Below, one piece after another: positions 29,398 through 39,349 of a stretch of DNA of 64,000 nt (its first letter is position 1; the number at the start of each line of letters is the position of its first letter). This DNA comes from Gemmatimonadota bacterium (GTDB lineage: Bacteria; Gemmatimonadota; Gemmatimonadetes; Gemmatimonadales; Gemmatimonadaceae), in contig BJHH01000002.1 of assembly GCA_014192065.1 (NCBI GenBank), forward strand, positions 1-64,000, in the 5' to 3' direction. Under the pieces are notes generated by a model, which was given only the letters and a program-made list of their open reading frames with translations, had not been told where the DNA came from and did not search any database. Made by a program: the position numbers and the translations under genes.

Positions 29398-30384
29398 CTA
29401 TCGCAGCAGCGCCATCGCGACGTCACCAACAATCCGGAGCGACTTGGCGCTCACGCGGTCGATGTCGTCCGCCATCGTATGGTGCGCGTCGTAATCGAGA
29501 TCGATCACATCGATCACCGGCAGCCCCGCCTTGAGCAGCGGGTAGTGATCGTCCGTGATCGGGTAGCTACGCATGTCCGGCAGAAAGGTCTGCTCGTAGC
29601 CGAGTTCCTTGGCCGCGGCCCAGACGCGTTGCACCACATCCGGCGCGTGCTGCGCGGAGTACATCTCCTGCGGGATGTTGAGGTCGGCGTCGCCGATCAT
29701 ATCCCAGAGGACGCCAAACATCGGCTTGTATCCCGGCGAGGGGAGATGCTCCGCGAAGTAGGTCGAGCCGATGAGCACGTCCACGTCGGGCCCGAACGTT
29801 CCCCAGTCCTCTCCGTCCACGAAGAGCAGGTCGACACCCATTGAGGGCGGCAGCTTCTTGAGCGCGTCGGCCACGGCGAGCAGCAGCGCGACACCACTCG
29901 CGCCGTCGTTGGCTCCCGGAATCGGCTTGTCGTGGTTGGCGACATCCTGGTCGCTATCGGCGCGCGGACGGGTATCCCAGTGCGCCACATAGAGCACGCG
30001 ATCCGTCGCGTTCGGCTTGAACCGCGCCAAGATGTTGCGCATCGGAATCTGGTTCTTCGTGGCGAGCGTGTGCGTCCACTTCTGCTCGGTCACCTCGTCG
30101 GCGGTGCCCTTGAGCTTCGCGACGATCCAGTCGCCGGTCTTCTGCCAGCCGGGCGTACCGGGGACGCGGGGACCGAACGCGAGCTGCTGGCGCACGTAGC
30201 TCATCGCGGAATCGACGTCGAACTCGGCGGCGGCCGACGATCTTGGCGTGACTGTGCGCGCATCACCGCCCGTCGAGCAGGCGACCGTGGGCGTCAGGAG
30301 GAGCGCAGCCGCGACCACCATGGCCGTCGCGCCGCCTGTTCGCGTGCGAATGTGGACGGGTGATGTCCCGGTGGTGGTGCTCAT
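29398..30384 (-). CDS. M28-family lipoprotein peptidase, glutaminyl-cyclase-like
   Basis: 328-aa lipoprotein with a lipobox ending LTPTVAC and an M28 zinc-hydrolase domain: VAHWDTRPRAD, IPGANDGASGVALLL, LLFVDGEDWG, LWDMIGDADL and a final VIDVIDLDYDAHHT histidine. The FVDGEDWG and NDGASG forms and overall length also fit the bacterial relatives of glutaminyl-peptide cyclotransferase, so it may make N-terminal pyroglutamate instead of removing residues. Its ATG overlaps the sprA stop (ATGA). Because SprA-type systems export proteins, a modifying enzyme coupled to it could act on exported N-termini; this is inference. Confidence 0.85.
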   Translation of the reverse strand: MSTTTGTSPVHIRTRTGGATAMVVAAALLLTPTVACSTGGDARTVTPRSSAAAEFDVDSAMSYVRQQLAFGPRVPGTPGWQKTGDWIVAKLKGTADEVTEQKWTHTLATKNQIPMRNILARFKPNATDRVLYVAHWDTRPRADSDQDVANHDKPIPGANDGASGVALLLAVADALKKLPPSMGVDLLFVDGEDWGTFGPDVDVLIGSTYFAEHLPSPGYKPMFGVLWDMIGDADLNIPQEMYSAQHAPDVVQRVWAAAKELGYEQTFLPDMRSYPITDDHYPLLKAGLPVIDVIDLDYDAHHTMADDIDRVSAKSLRIVGDVAMALLR

Positions 30385-33300
30385 CGCAACTCTCCGGCGA
30401 AGAACGAGATTTGCAGTACCGCCGACAGTACCATCTGGGTGAGTCGGCGGTTCAAGTTGTTGTCGTACGTCACGATTCGCGCGCCCTGCAGCGAAAACGT
30501 GAGGTTGTCGGCCACGTCGGTATCGGCGTTGAAGCTAATGGCTTCCCTGCCGTTGTCGGCGAGGCGGGACCGAAGCGACGTCGCGCTGGTCGTCTCGACC
30601 CAACTCGTCGTGGCGGTGTGCTGCCACGCGATGCGCGTACGCAGGTCACTCTTGAGCGCCCAGTCCTTTGGCAACTTGAACGATCGGCTCATATCGGTGC
30701 CGACATCGCGCGACCAGGCGTCGAGGAAGCTGCCCGGCAGGGAATCGACGCGATGCGTCGTGGCGATCGACACGCCAGTCATGAGCCCACCGCGATCATT
30801 CCACGCGACCTGAGCGCTCACCGGATAGCTCAGCGAACGGCCGGCGCGCACGTCGGCGCGCGAGCCGGCCGGCCCGGGAAGCACACTGTGTTGCGACATG
30901 GCAACGAGTCGTGCGCTGGCGGTGATGCTCGTCAGGAACCCGTCAAGCGCCCGCGGCCGAAGCGTGCCGCGCAACGAAATGTCTGGAAGCGTGACGAGGT
31001 CGCCGTCCACGACGACTTCGGACCGGTCGGGCCTTCGCAGCCAGTTCCGTGATGCAAGACGCTGTGTGCGCAGATCGAGCGTGAGGCCCAGCGGCAGACG
31101 AAGCCCGGTGGCCAGCGCGACCTGGGTATTGCTGCTCGCGGTCGTGGCCAGAAACCCATGATCGCTCAGGAACGTGTTCGCTCCGCCCCAGCCGAACTGC
31201 ATCCCGAGGCCCGGTGTGCGCGGCGTCCCGTCGTAGTTCGACGAAATCGTCCGCGAGACCGACGCCTCGAGCGGCACCAGCGTACGGCCGAGCATCGCGA
31301 GCGTGCCGCTGTCGGTGGTCCACGCATGCGCCATGCGGGCGACATCAAACGCGACGGCACCGCTCATCGATTGCGCGGCACTCACCCGCCGCGGCAACCG
31401 CAACGCCCCGGCCGTGTCTCCCTCGTAGAGCAACACGCGCGCATTCGGGTCGCGCAGATGCCCGTAGCTCGACGTCATCTCCGCGCGCGGACGCATCCAT
31501 CCCTCCAGCTGCGGGGCGAAGGTGTACGAGGTCGTGAGCGCGCGTTCCCGTTCGAGCCCAGCGTCCACGCCAAGCAACGATGACCGTTCCGCGGCCGCGA
31601 CCCGCGCCGTCTGAGTCGAGTCGCCGTAGTTCACGAGGTCGCGTGTGCTCGCGAGTTCCCAGCGGGCGGTGAATGCGTCGAATGGCTTGAGTTCGAGCGA
31701 GGTCGCATTGCGCCAGAGATTTTGGCGACCGTCCACGCGGCGCGCGGTATCGCGAGCCGACCCAGCGACGGTGAGAAAACTCGATCGGCTTTCGTCGGCC
31801 GACGCGTAGTTGCCGCTGACACGAAACGCCGCCGGCTGCAGGCGCGGCTTCGCGTTGCGGAGCGCTTGCAGCATCTCTGAACCGGCCAGCCAATCGGGGA
31901 GGGCGTCGAACGTGCGCATCCACCACGCGGGCATGAGGCCGGCCGGCGATTCGCCGCCAATCGCATAGTCGACGCCGGCACTCAGCCGCGACTGGTCCGC
32001 GACCTGGAACTCCGAGCGGGTGTTGGCGCCGCCGACGCCCGCCGTCACGGCGAGGTTATTGACGATCGGCGCCAGCCAGCCCCCGGCCACCGGCTCGGCA
32101 CGTCGCAGCGCCACCGACACGTTCGTCGCGCGCTGCGCGGGCTTGCGAAGTCCAGCGATGTCGGAGGCCCGCAGATCGGATCGGGTAAGAAACTGTGGAT
32201 CGGTGCGACCGTTCGTGTACGTCGCCGTGACCGGTACCGCCCAGCCGGCCGCGCCGCCGAAGAACTGGTCGAGGCGCACGGTCGCACTCATCTCGAGTTG
32301 CTCGTCGGCGAGATACGTCGCCGCCTCCGTCAGCTGGCGGAAGTTTGGATCGCGCTTCGTGAAGTTCAGGCGCAACTGGGCCACGTCCCCGAAATTCGCC
32401 TGCGCGCCCACCTGCCCCGCGTATCCGGGCGTGCCCACCACACCGGCGAGACGAATGTCGTCCACCCAGACTTCGAGCGTGTCGCCCGGCACGATCGGCG
32501 ACGCTCCACCAGCGGAATCGACACGGACCATCCCGACGGCGAGTTCCTGCACGGCCGAGAGATTGGGGGGCGCGACCACCGGATCGGAGGCGTAGACGAT
32601 GTAGCCATCCGCGCAGGCCGCGAATCGGCGTGATATCTGCCCAGCGGGCAACGCGCTCTGCGCGATCAGCACGAGATCCGCGCCCGTGCACGAAATCGAA
32701 TCCGGACGGTTCTGCAGGTAGGCATTCTCGAGCCGTGCACGCAGCGCATACAGTTTGTCGAAGTCCACGCGCACCTCGGGCAGCCAGGCGGCCTGCGTCG
32801 TGCCCGACTGCACCGGCGTGCGATACGCATAAAAGCTGTTGGGGTCTCGACCGATCTTCACGAAAAACTGCAACTCGCCCTTCTGGCCCCAGCCGTCGCC
32901 GCGGCCACGCGCCCAGACACGCAGTTCGCGATACTGCCGGAAGTTCTTCGCACCTTCAGGGAACCGATACACCGCCTCGGCGCGCTCGAGCGGCTTGAGC
33001 GCCGTCGCCGTGAGCCGCATCGAGCGCTCGTTGATCACGACCCGCTCATTCTCGAGCCCCGTGAGCTTGCGCTCGGCTTCGTCTACAACACCCGGCGGCG
33101 ACTGGTACCCGAGGGCACTCAGCGAGTCGAGCGTGCCCACAGTTCCGGCGAACACCAGTCCAGTACCAGTGCGCTCACCACCGATTCCGGTCAGCGTGTG
33201 GTCTGACCGTTTGAGCCAGCTTGCACCCACCATGCGCAGGCGCGAGACGACCAGCTGCGAGAATTCCGAATCACGCAGCCCTTCGCCCGACACCATCGTG

Positions 33301-36300
33301 AGGCGCAGCGCGCGCACGCGCTGAACAGAGGGCCCGCCGTTGATCGTGTCGGACGGCGCGGCGAAGGGCAGTCGGACCAACACCCAGCACTGCTTGGCCG
33401 CCGCGACACCGGCCGAATCGTTCGGCGGCGTCCGGCAACCGCCGACGCGCGTCCACGACTTGGGATCGGCGAGGTCGGCGACGTAGCGGAAGAGCCGCTC
33501 CTGTTCACGCTGGGCCGCGTCGAAGTTGAGCACATTGTCGCCGTCGATGTCCGATTCGTCGAGGCGCCCATTGCCGACCGTACAGTTCGTGCGCGTTTCG
33601 CCGAGGCGCGCGACCTGCGTATTGCTGCGCGCGCACATGGTCACGTTCGTTTTGATGCCTTCCGATTCCGGCGTCGTGACGAGCAGGCGCGGCACGACGT
33701 CGCCCGGAAGCCCGGTGTCGTTCTTCTCCTGGTTGAACGCGCGCGAAAACAGATCGCGCTCAGACTGCAGCGTATCGCGGCCCGCGATGGCGCGGCCCGC
33801 CCACACGGAGTCACGTACGCCGCCGGTTCCGGTGACCGTGAGTTGCGTCGGCACGATGGCCACGGCGTTTTCGCTCACGTCACCGAGATCGACGACGATC
33901 AGCGGATTGCGCCGCCGCCGCACGACAGAGGTATCGACCAGCGCCCAGAACTCCAGCGATTCCTTGCCAGTCAGATTCACGCCCGAGGCCGCACCAAGCA
34001 CCTGACGAATTGAGCGCCAGCGGCGCCCCGTCGGCGTTCCGGTCGCCTTCCAACGGTACTTCCGCGCCGCATCGTCGTAGGCGCCACCGATCGACAGCGG
34101 GTACAGCGTCAACCAGATCACCTGCTCCGGCTGCTCAATGCCCGCGCCAGCCAGCTTCGTGAGCGGGTCGATTTCCTGCAATGTGAAACGCGGTACCGAG
34201 TCGCGAATCGTGAGTCCGTTGTTTTGCCACGCGAGCGTGCCCGCGTGGGAGAGATCGAGCACGCCGGCTCCACCCACGCGAGCCGAGAGCACGCGGCCGA
34301 GCGCGGGTTGACTCGAGTAGTACCAGTTCGGATCGGCAAGCGACACCGCGAACCCACCGTCGCTCTCGAACGATTCGATCCACGCCTGTCCCGATCCGCC
34401 AGGCTGCGGACGGCTGGTCGCGAACTCCGCGTCGAAACGCACGCGCGACGGCGTCATCGCATCGCGACCGGTCATCCGTCGCGCCATTCGCGCGAAGGCA
34501 GGCACCTCAAACCCATAACTCCCGCTGACACCGGCCACGACCGCCGACTCATCGGCGTAGCCGAGCTGCGGCCGCGTGAACGAGGAGTGCTGCCGCTGGC
34601 TGATGGCGACGAAGTTGAGCTCGCCACCCGAAAAAGCGAACTGCGATGCCACACCGAAGATGCTCGTCGGCGTCGCCACGAAAAGCGGCGTCTCCTCAAA
34701 CCGCACCGTCACCTGCCGCGGCCGCGAAAAGAGCGAATCCGACCTGAGCAGCGTCACCCGGCCGAGATCGTAGTCCACCACGTAGTCGCGGTCGCGGCGC
34801 AGCACCGTGCCATCGTCAAGCACGAGTCGCTCCGACAGTGGCTTCAGCTGCGTCGAACCCAGCGCGATCGTCGTGGCATCCTCACCGGCGTCCGTCTCGA
34901 ACCGCACGCGCAGGCGATACACCGGCTGCGGATGCAACGCGGAGTTGAGGTCTTCGTTAGGCGTTCGGTAGATCGCGTCATTGGACGGGTTCGCCGCCCC
35001 GCCCGTGAGTCCCGCGCGTGCGAACGGCTGCAGCGATGGAAACACGACGAACCGATCACGGACAACACTGCTCGTTGCCGCGCCCGCGAGCGACAGCACT
35101 GGATCGCCGCGCCGCGGCCAGACCCGCCCTTCGGCGTCGAACGCCGAGGGCATGCCGAGCTTCGCCAGGCCGAACAATTCAAGGAAGCTGGAGCGCACGC
35201 CACCCGGCGGCCTCTCCTGTTCGAAGGTGCCACCGGTCACCACGGTCATCTGGACCGATTCGCGGCGCACTTCCTCGCCACCGACCCGGTACGCAGACCG
35301 GATTTCACGGTAGAACGCCGCGTCGCCCGGACGCACGTTCGGATCCCAGACCAGCTGCGCCACCTGTTCTCGCGAATCCACCCGCACCACATCTGGCGTG
35401 CCACCGGTCGTAGCGATCACCGTGTCACGGCCGCCGACTCGCACGGTGTAGGCCAGCACGAGGCGTTCCTTGTTCGGGTCGAGAGGCTGGGCGAGCATCA
35501 CCCAGAGCTGCGACGGATCGACGTAGAAATCGACGTTTTCGCGCAGCGGCTCGTACACCGGACCCCGGCGCGACGACGGATCGCCGAGCAGGCGGAACTG
35601 CGGACCGTTGGGGCTCGGAGGCTGCCCGCCGATGAGCAGCCGGTACAGCGAAATCCGCACCGGGCGCACCGAGTCGGCGAGTTGGGCAGCAAGCTGTCTC
35701 AGGCGGGTCGCGTCGAGAATGTCGACGTTCGGGAACCCAGTGAACTGCCGGGGATCAACCGTGAAGAAGAAGCGGCGCGCTTCCATCTGGTAGTCGTCAA
35801 TCTCGAGCGAACCAGGCTGTCCGCCCGAACCGCCGATCGCGAACACGCGGTCGCGCTGCACGATGCCCTTCTGCTCTGCCGCGATCGCCCGCACCGTCAG
35901 ACGTCCAAACTTCGCGGCGGCCTGCACGCCGTAGTTCCCCTGCGGGACCCCGCTGGTGATGAATCGCGAGGGCGCAATGTCGAAGGTCACATTGCCGACG
36001 TCGATCCGCTGCAACCACTCGTTCGGCTTGCCCTGATACGAGAGCGCAATCCGGTTCGAACCGTCAAACTCCCGGCGTGAGTCGTAGTCCACCTCGGTCC
36101 GTACCCGCTCCGCGATCGTGCCGCCGGTCTTCAGCCCAAACTGGAACTCGGGAATCGCCTGCCATGGGGCGTTACACTGGGCGCCAAGCACGAAAAACTG
36201 GCTGGCCACGCACCGCTCGTTCCGCGTGCGCTCGCCCTTGAACTCAAAGCGGCCGTTGAAGCTGAGCCCTAGGTCGCTGCCGGGTCCGAACAGCCGGGTG

Positions 36301-36473
36301 AAGAGCGAATCTGCCCGCGCCGCTGCCGAATCGGGGCGCGCCCGGACCGTGTCGCGGCCTGCTGGCCGGCCGGCCTGCTGGGGCATCGGCGCGGCGGCGG
36401 CCGTGGCCGGTGCCAAGGCACCGCTCACGGCGAGGGCCAGCAGGGTTGCGATCGGGTAACGAATGAATCGCAC
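30381..36473 (-). CDS. SprA/Sov-like outer-membrane translocon
   Basis: About 2030-aa exported giant resembling SprA (Sov), the 36-strand outer-membrane channel of the type 9 secretion system (about 2350-2500 aa in Bacteroidota). GTG at 36473 gives a signal peptide (FIRYPIATLLALAVSGALA); a TTG at 36509 is also open. SprA-like traits are the N-terminal FNGRFEFKGERTRNER, ELNFVAISQRQHS, the WIESFESDGGF segment (SprA members have a DDFEG-type motif), repeated EYRELRVWARG-like and VDDIRLAGV passages, dozens of amphipathic strands and a C-terminal barrel end. It heads a run with an M28 enzyme, a ComEA-like protein, pilT and pilC. No other T9SS genes (porK-N, PorV) are in view. Confidence 0.78.
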   Translation of the reverse strand: MRFIRYPIATLLALAVSGALAPATAAAAPMPQQAGRPAGRDTVRARPDSAAARADSLFTRLFGPGSDLGLSFNGRFEFKGERTRNERCVASQFFVLGAQCNAPWQAIPEFQFGLKTGGTIAERVRTEVDYDSRREFDGSNRIALSYQGKPNEWLQRIDVGNVTFDIAPSRFITSGVPQGNYGVQAAAKFGRLTVRAIAAEQKGIVQRDRVFAIGGSGGQPGSLEIDDYQMEARRFFFTVDPRQFTGFPNVDILDATRLRQLAAQLADSVRPVRISLYRLLIGGQPPSPNGPQFRLLGDPSSRRGPVYEPLRENVDFYVDPSQLWVMLAQPLDPNKERLVLAYTVRVGGRDTVIATTGGTPDVVRVDSREQVAQLVWDPNVRPGDAAFYREIRSAYRVGGEEVRRESVQMTVVTGGTFEQERPPGGVRSSFLELFGLAKLGMPSAFDAEGRVWPRRGDPVLSLAGAATSSVVRDRFVVFPSLQPFARAGLTGGAANPSNDAIYRTPNEDLNSALHPQPVYRLRVRFETDAGEDATTIALGSTQLKPLSERLVLDDGTVLRRDRDYVVDYDLGRVTLLRSDSLFSRPRQVTVRFEETPLFVATPTSIFGVASQFAFSGGELNFVAISQRQHSSFTRPQLGYADESAVVAGVSGSYGFEVPAFARMARRMTGRDAMTPSRVRFDAEFATSRPQPGGSGQAWIESFESDGGFAVSLADPNWYYSSQPALGRVLSARVGGAGVLDLSHAGTLAWQNNGLTIRDSVPRFTLQEIDPLTKLAGAGIEQPEQVIWLTLYPLSIGGAYDDAARKYRWKATGTPTGRRWRSIRQVLGAASGVNLTGKESLEFWALVDTSVVRRRRNPLIVVDLGDVSENAVAIVPTQLTVTGTGGVRDSVWAGRAIAGRDTLQSERDLFSRAFNQEKNDTGLPGDVVPRLLVTTPESEGIKTNVTMCARSNTQVARLGETRTNCTVGNGRLDESDIDGDNVLNFDAAQREQERLFRYVADLADPKSWTRVGGCRTPPNDSAGVAAAKQCWVLVRLPFAAPSDTINGGPSVQRVRALRLTMVSGEGLRDSEFSQLVVSRLRMVGASWLKRSDHTLTGIGGERTGTGLVFAGTVGTLDSLSALGYQSPPGVVDEAERKLTGLENERVVINERSMRLTATALKPLERAEAVYRFPEGAKNFRQYRELRVWARGRGDGWGQKGELQFFVKIGRDPNSFYAYRTPVQSGTTQAAWLPEVRVDFDKLYALRARLENAYLQNRPDSISCTGADLVLIAQSALPAGQISRRFAACADGYIVYASDPVVAPPNLSAVQELAVGMVRVDSAGGASPIVPGDTLEVWVDDIRLAGVVGTPGYAGQVGAQANFGDVAQLRLNFTKRDPNFRQLTEAATYLADEQLEMSATVRLDQFFGGAAGWAVPVTATYTNGRTDPQFLTRSDLRASDIAGLRKPAQRATNVSVALRRAEPVAGGWLAPIVNNLAVTAGVGGANTRSEFQVADQSRLSAGVDYAIGGESPAGLMPAWWMRTFDALPDWLAGSEMLQALRNAKPRLQPAAFRVSGNYASADESRSSFLTVAGSARDTARRVDGRQNLWRNATSLELKPFDAFTARWELASTRDLVNYGDSTQTARVAAAERSSLLGVDAGLERERALTTSYTFAPQLEGWMRPRAEMTSSYGHLRDPNARVLLYEGDTAGALRLPRRVSAAQSMSGAVAFDVARMAHAWTTDSGTLAMLGRTLVPLEASVSRTISSNYDGTPRTPGLGMQFGWGGANTFLSDHGFLATTASSNTQVALATGLRLPLGLTLDLRTQRLASRNWLRRPDRSEVVVDGDLVTLPDISLRGTLRPRALDGFLTSITASARLVAMSQHSVLPGPAGSRADVRAGRSLSYPVSAQVAWNDRGGLMTGVSIATTHRVDSLPGSFLDAWSRDVGTDMSRSFKLPKDWALKSDLRTRIAWQHTATTSWVETTSATSLRSRLADNGREAISFNADTDVADNLTFSLQGARIVTYDNNLNRRLTQMVLSAVLQISFFAGELR

Positions 36474-36623
36474 GTCGTGGCGGACCCGGACCCGGGAACG
36501 GGGTATCAACTATACTTCTACCGTCTGGTATTCTGCCGTCAATCTGTGGAATATACGACCCGACCGAGACCCTACAACCCTTTGTGCCGTAGGGAGTTCG
36601 GACCACGCCGTCAACGACGCCCC

Positions 36624-38198
36624 TTGAGAATCATCAGCCGCTACGTCCTTCGCGAGCACTTCGGGCCGCTACTCTTTTCGATGTCGGCCCTGACGTCGTT
36701 GCTGCTGCTGAACTACGTGGCCAAGCAGCTGCCGCAGCTCGTGGGCAAGGAACTCGGCTGGACGGTGATCGCGGAATTCATCGTACTCTCGCTCCCGTTC
36801 ACCGTGGCGATGACGCTGCCGATGGCCGTGCTCGTTTCCACGCTTCACGCGTTCAGCCGCCTGGCCGCCGACAGCGAGATCACCGCATGCAAGGCGAGCG
36901 GGATGGCCTTGCCGCGCCTCATGGCGCCGGTCATCGCCAGCGGACTCGTGCTGTCGCTCATCATGGTCTGGTTCAACGACCAGGTGATGCCGGCGGCCAA
37001 CTACCAGTTACAGACGCTCTCGAACGATATCGCGCGTAAAAAGCCGACCTTCGCTCTGCGGCCGCAGGTGATCAACCAGGTGTCGCCGGTGCTCTTCCTG
37101 CGCGCGGGCCATCTCGCCAGCGGGTCGAGCGAGATGCGCGACGTGACGATCTACGACTTTTCCGACAACCAGCGGCGGCGAACGATCCGAGCCAAGTCGG
37201 GCCATGTGGAGCTTTCGCGCGATGGTCGCGACCTGATCCTCAGCCTCACGGACGGCAGCACCACCGAGGTGAGCCGGCTCGAGCCCGAGCGGCTTCAGCG
37301 CGTGTTCTTTCGCACAAGTTCCGTGAAGGTGCGTGGCATCGGCAACGATCTCGAGCGCAACACGTCCGGCGGCGAAAAAAGTGATCGAGAAAAAACCGTC
37401 TGTGAGTTGGAAGCGCAGATGCAACTGGCCGTGCTCAGCCGTGACAGCGTGTTCAAGGGCATGGGGACGCTGGATTCAACTGCCGCGCGCACGATCGGGA
37501 ACCCCCGGGTCCTCGCTGGTAGCGGCACCGTGTATTGCCGGATGGTGCGCGCCTTCCGTCGGCTGAGCGTGCCGGGCGTGCCGAGCGTGGCGCAGGCACA
37601 CGCCGCGACGCTACCGTCCCGACTGCAGGACTCCGCGCGCGTAGCAATCCAGAATTCCTCGGCCACGATTCCGCCGGCAGCGCAGGCGCCAGCCCAGTCC
37701 GTCGTTCCACTAGCCCCGACCGTCGCTCCATCGTCCGGCGAACCGTCTCCCGATGACCTGGCACAGCGCCCCATGCTGGTCGAAGGGATGAAGTTGCAAC
37801 TGGCCAACTCGCAGCGGATCATTGACGGAAACCAGGTGGAAATCGAGAAGAAGTTTGCGATCGCCACGGCCTGTATGGTCTTCGCTTTGCTCGGCGCACC
37901 CATTGCGTTCCGGTTCCCGCGTGGCGGCGTTGGCATGACCATCGGCGTGAGCTTGGGCGTGTTCGGCGTCTACTACTGCGGCCTGATCGCCGGCGAGGAA
38001 CTCGCGAGGCGCGGCCATCTTCCGGCGTTCGTCGCCATGTGGGCAACCAACGCCATCCTCCTGGCGATTGGCCTCTTGCTCACGGCGCGCCTAGGCCACG
38101 AAGGGACGACGACGCGTGGCAGCGAGTGGTCGGACCAAGTCGGCCGCTGGATGGACCGGTTGCGGCCGCGGATGGGCTCGCGCGTGGCGAAGGTCTGA
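36624..38198 (+). CDS. lptF: LPS-export permease LptF
   Basis: Inner-membrane permease of the LptB2FG transporter that pulls lipopolysaccharide out of the inner membrane. The protein starts at TTG (36624) with RIISRYVLREHFGPLLF, has three N-terminal helices, a periplasmic beta-jellyroll and three C-terminal helices (IATACMVFALLGAPIAF, GVSLGVFGVYYCGLI, WATNAILLAIGLLL). At 524 aa it is about 150 longer than E. coli LptF: the extra part sits in the periplasmic region (about 250-405), is Ala/Pro/Ser-rich and contains two cysteines. Its stop overlaps the lptG start by one base (TGATG). Confidence 0.9.
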   Translation: MRIISRYVLREHFGPLLFSMSALTSLLLLNYVAKQLPQLVGKELGWTVIAEFIVLSLPFTVAMTLPMAVLVSTLHAFSRLAADSEITACKASGMALPRLMAPVIASGLVLSLIMVWFNDQVMPAANYQLQTLSNDIARKKPTFALRPQVINQVSPVLFLRAGHLASGSSEMRDVTIYDFSDNQRRRTIRAKSGHVELSRDGRDLILSLTDGSTTEVSRLEPERLQRVFFRTSSVKVRGIGNDLERNTSGGEKSDREKTVCELEAQMQLAVLSRDSVFKGMGTLDSTAARTIGNPRVLAGSGTVYCRMVRAFRRLSVPGVPSVAQAHAATLPSRLQDSARVAIQNSSATIPPAAQAPAQSVVPLAPTVAPSSGEPSPDDLAQRPMLVEGMKLQLANSQRIIDGNQVEIEKKFAIATACMVFALLGAPIAFRFPRGGVGMTIGVSLGVFGVYYCGLIAGEELARRGHLPAFVAMWATNAILLAIGLLLTARLGHEGTTTRGSEWSDQVGRWMDRLRPRMGSRVAKV

Positions 38199-39349
38199 TG
38201 CGTTCAATCATCCGGCCGCTGGACAAGTACGTCCTGAAGGAATTCCTCGGCATTTTTGTCGCGGCCACGGTCGGGTTTCCGATCCTCGTGATCGTGCTTG
38301 ATGTGACCGAGAACCTCGGCAAGTACCTGCAACGCCAACTGCCGCCTCTCGACATCGCGCAGGCGTACCTGTATGGCGTACCGGAAACGATGTTTCAGGT
38401 GCTGCCCGCGGCGGTGCTGTTCGCGACCGTGTTTTCTATCGGCTCGTTCACGCGGCACGCCGAGATCACCGCGGCCAAGGCATCGGGCATCAGCTTTCAC
38501 CGGTTCATCTTGCCCATCGTATTCGGCGCAATGGTGTCCACCGTCCTTGGACTCGGGCTGGGCGCCATGATGCCCGCCGCGAACCAGCGGCGCGGCGAGC
38601 TGCTGCAGGAGCGCAAATCGAAGGGGCTGGACTACCGCGGCAACTTCACGTTCGCGAGCGAAGACGGACGCGTCTACAAGATTGGCGGCGCCGATGCCCT
38701 GCAAGGCACGCTCGATGACTTGGAGATCGAGCGGCGCGGCACCGGTCCGGCCTTTCCGACTTATTTGATCTACGCGCGCAACGCGCGGTACGCCGCCAGC
38801 TCGCCCGCCAGCTCGCCCGCCAGCTCGCCCGCCAGCTCGCCCGCCAGCTCGCCCGCCAGCACGGGCCAGGTGTGGACGCTCAAGCAGGGCATCATCCACA
38901 TCATGCCCGACGACTCAACCAACTTCGCCGTCTCTTTTGACTCGCTCCGCGACCCGAACTTTCGCGAGGCGCCGCGCGCCGTGATGGCCGACCCGCGCGC
39001 GCCTGACGAAATGGGATTCACCGACCTCGGCGTGTTCATCCAGGCGATGGAGCGTTCCGGCACCGACGTGAACAAGTTCCGGACAGCGCGCATGCTCAAG
39101 CTCGCGATTCCGGTCACCTGCGTGATCATCATGCTCTTCGGCGCCCCGCTCGCCACGAGCACGCAGCGCGGCGGCGCCGCGCTCGGCGTTGGTATCAGTC
39201 TCGCGACGACGATTGTCTTCCTGATGCTCGTGCAACTGACGCAGGCGATCGGCGACAAGGGACTCGTCATGCCCGAACTGGCGGCCTGGATTCCAAGCGC
39301 GGTATTTGGAATCCTGGGGACCATACTCCTCGTACGGGTACGGACATGA
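38198..39349 (+). CDS. lptG: LPS-export permease LptG
   Basis: Second permease of the LptB2FG complex, 383 aa. The N-terminus SIIRPLDKYVLKEFLGIF and FTRHAEITAAKASGISFHRF coupling helix are family hallmarks; three helices on each side flank the periplasmic jellyroll, and the C-terminal part has GAPLATSTQRGGAALGVGISL. An ASSP tetrapeptide is repeated five times in the jellyroll (about residues 200-221), from a 12-bp DNA tandem repeat. ATG at 38198 overlaps the lptF stop; the gene's own stop overlaps the mlaE ATG (ATGA). The LptB ATPase is not in the window. Confidence 0.93.
   Translation: MRSIIRPLDKYVLKEFLGIFVAATVGFPILVIVLDVTENLGKYLQRQLPPLDIAQAYLYGVPETMFQVLPAAVLFATVFSIGSFTRHAEITAAKASGISFHRFILPIVFGAMVSTVLGLGLGAMMPAANQRRGELLQERKSKGLDYRGNFTFASEDGRVYKIGGADALQGTLDDLEIERRGTGPAFPTYLIYARNARYAASSPASSPASSPASSPASSPASTGQVWTLKQGIIHIMPDDSTNFAVSFDSLRDPNFREAPRAVMADPRAPDEMGFTDLGVFIQAMERSGTDVNKFRTARMLKLAIPVTCVIIMLFGAPLATSTQRGGAALGVGISLATTIVFLMLVQLTQAIGDKGLVMPELAAWIPSAVFGILGTILLVRVRT
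38795..38860. repeat. 12-bp tandem repeat in lptG
   Basis: Five perfect copies of GCCAGCTCGCCC (38795-38854) plus half a sixth. It is in frame, encoding ASSP repeats, so copy-number change would alter length without a frameshift. Confidence 0.95.

Noticed and set aside
34224-36080. 618-aa plus-strand ORF
   Set aside because: Antisense to the sprA-like gene; Arg/His-rich composition and no domain. A shadow of high-GC codon use.
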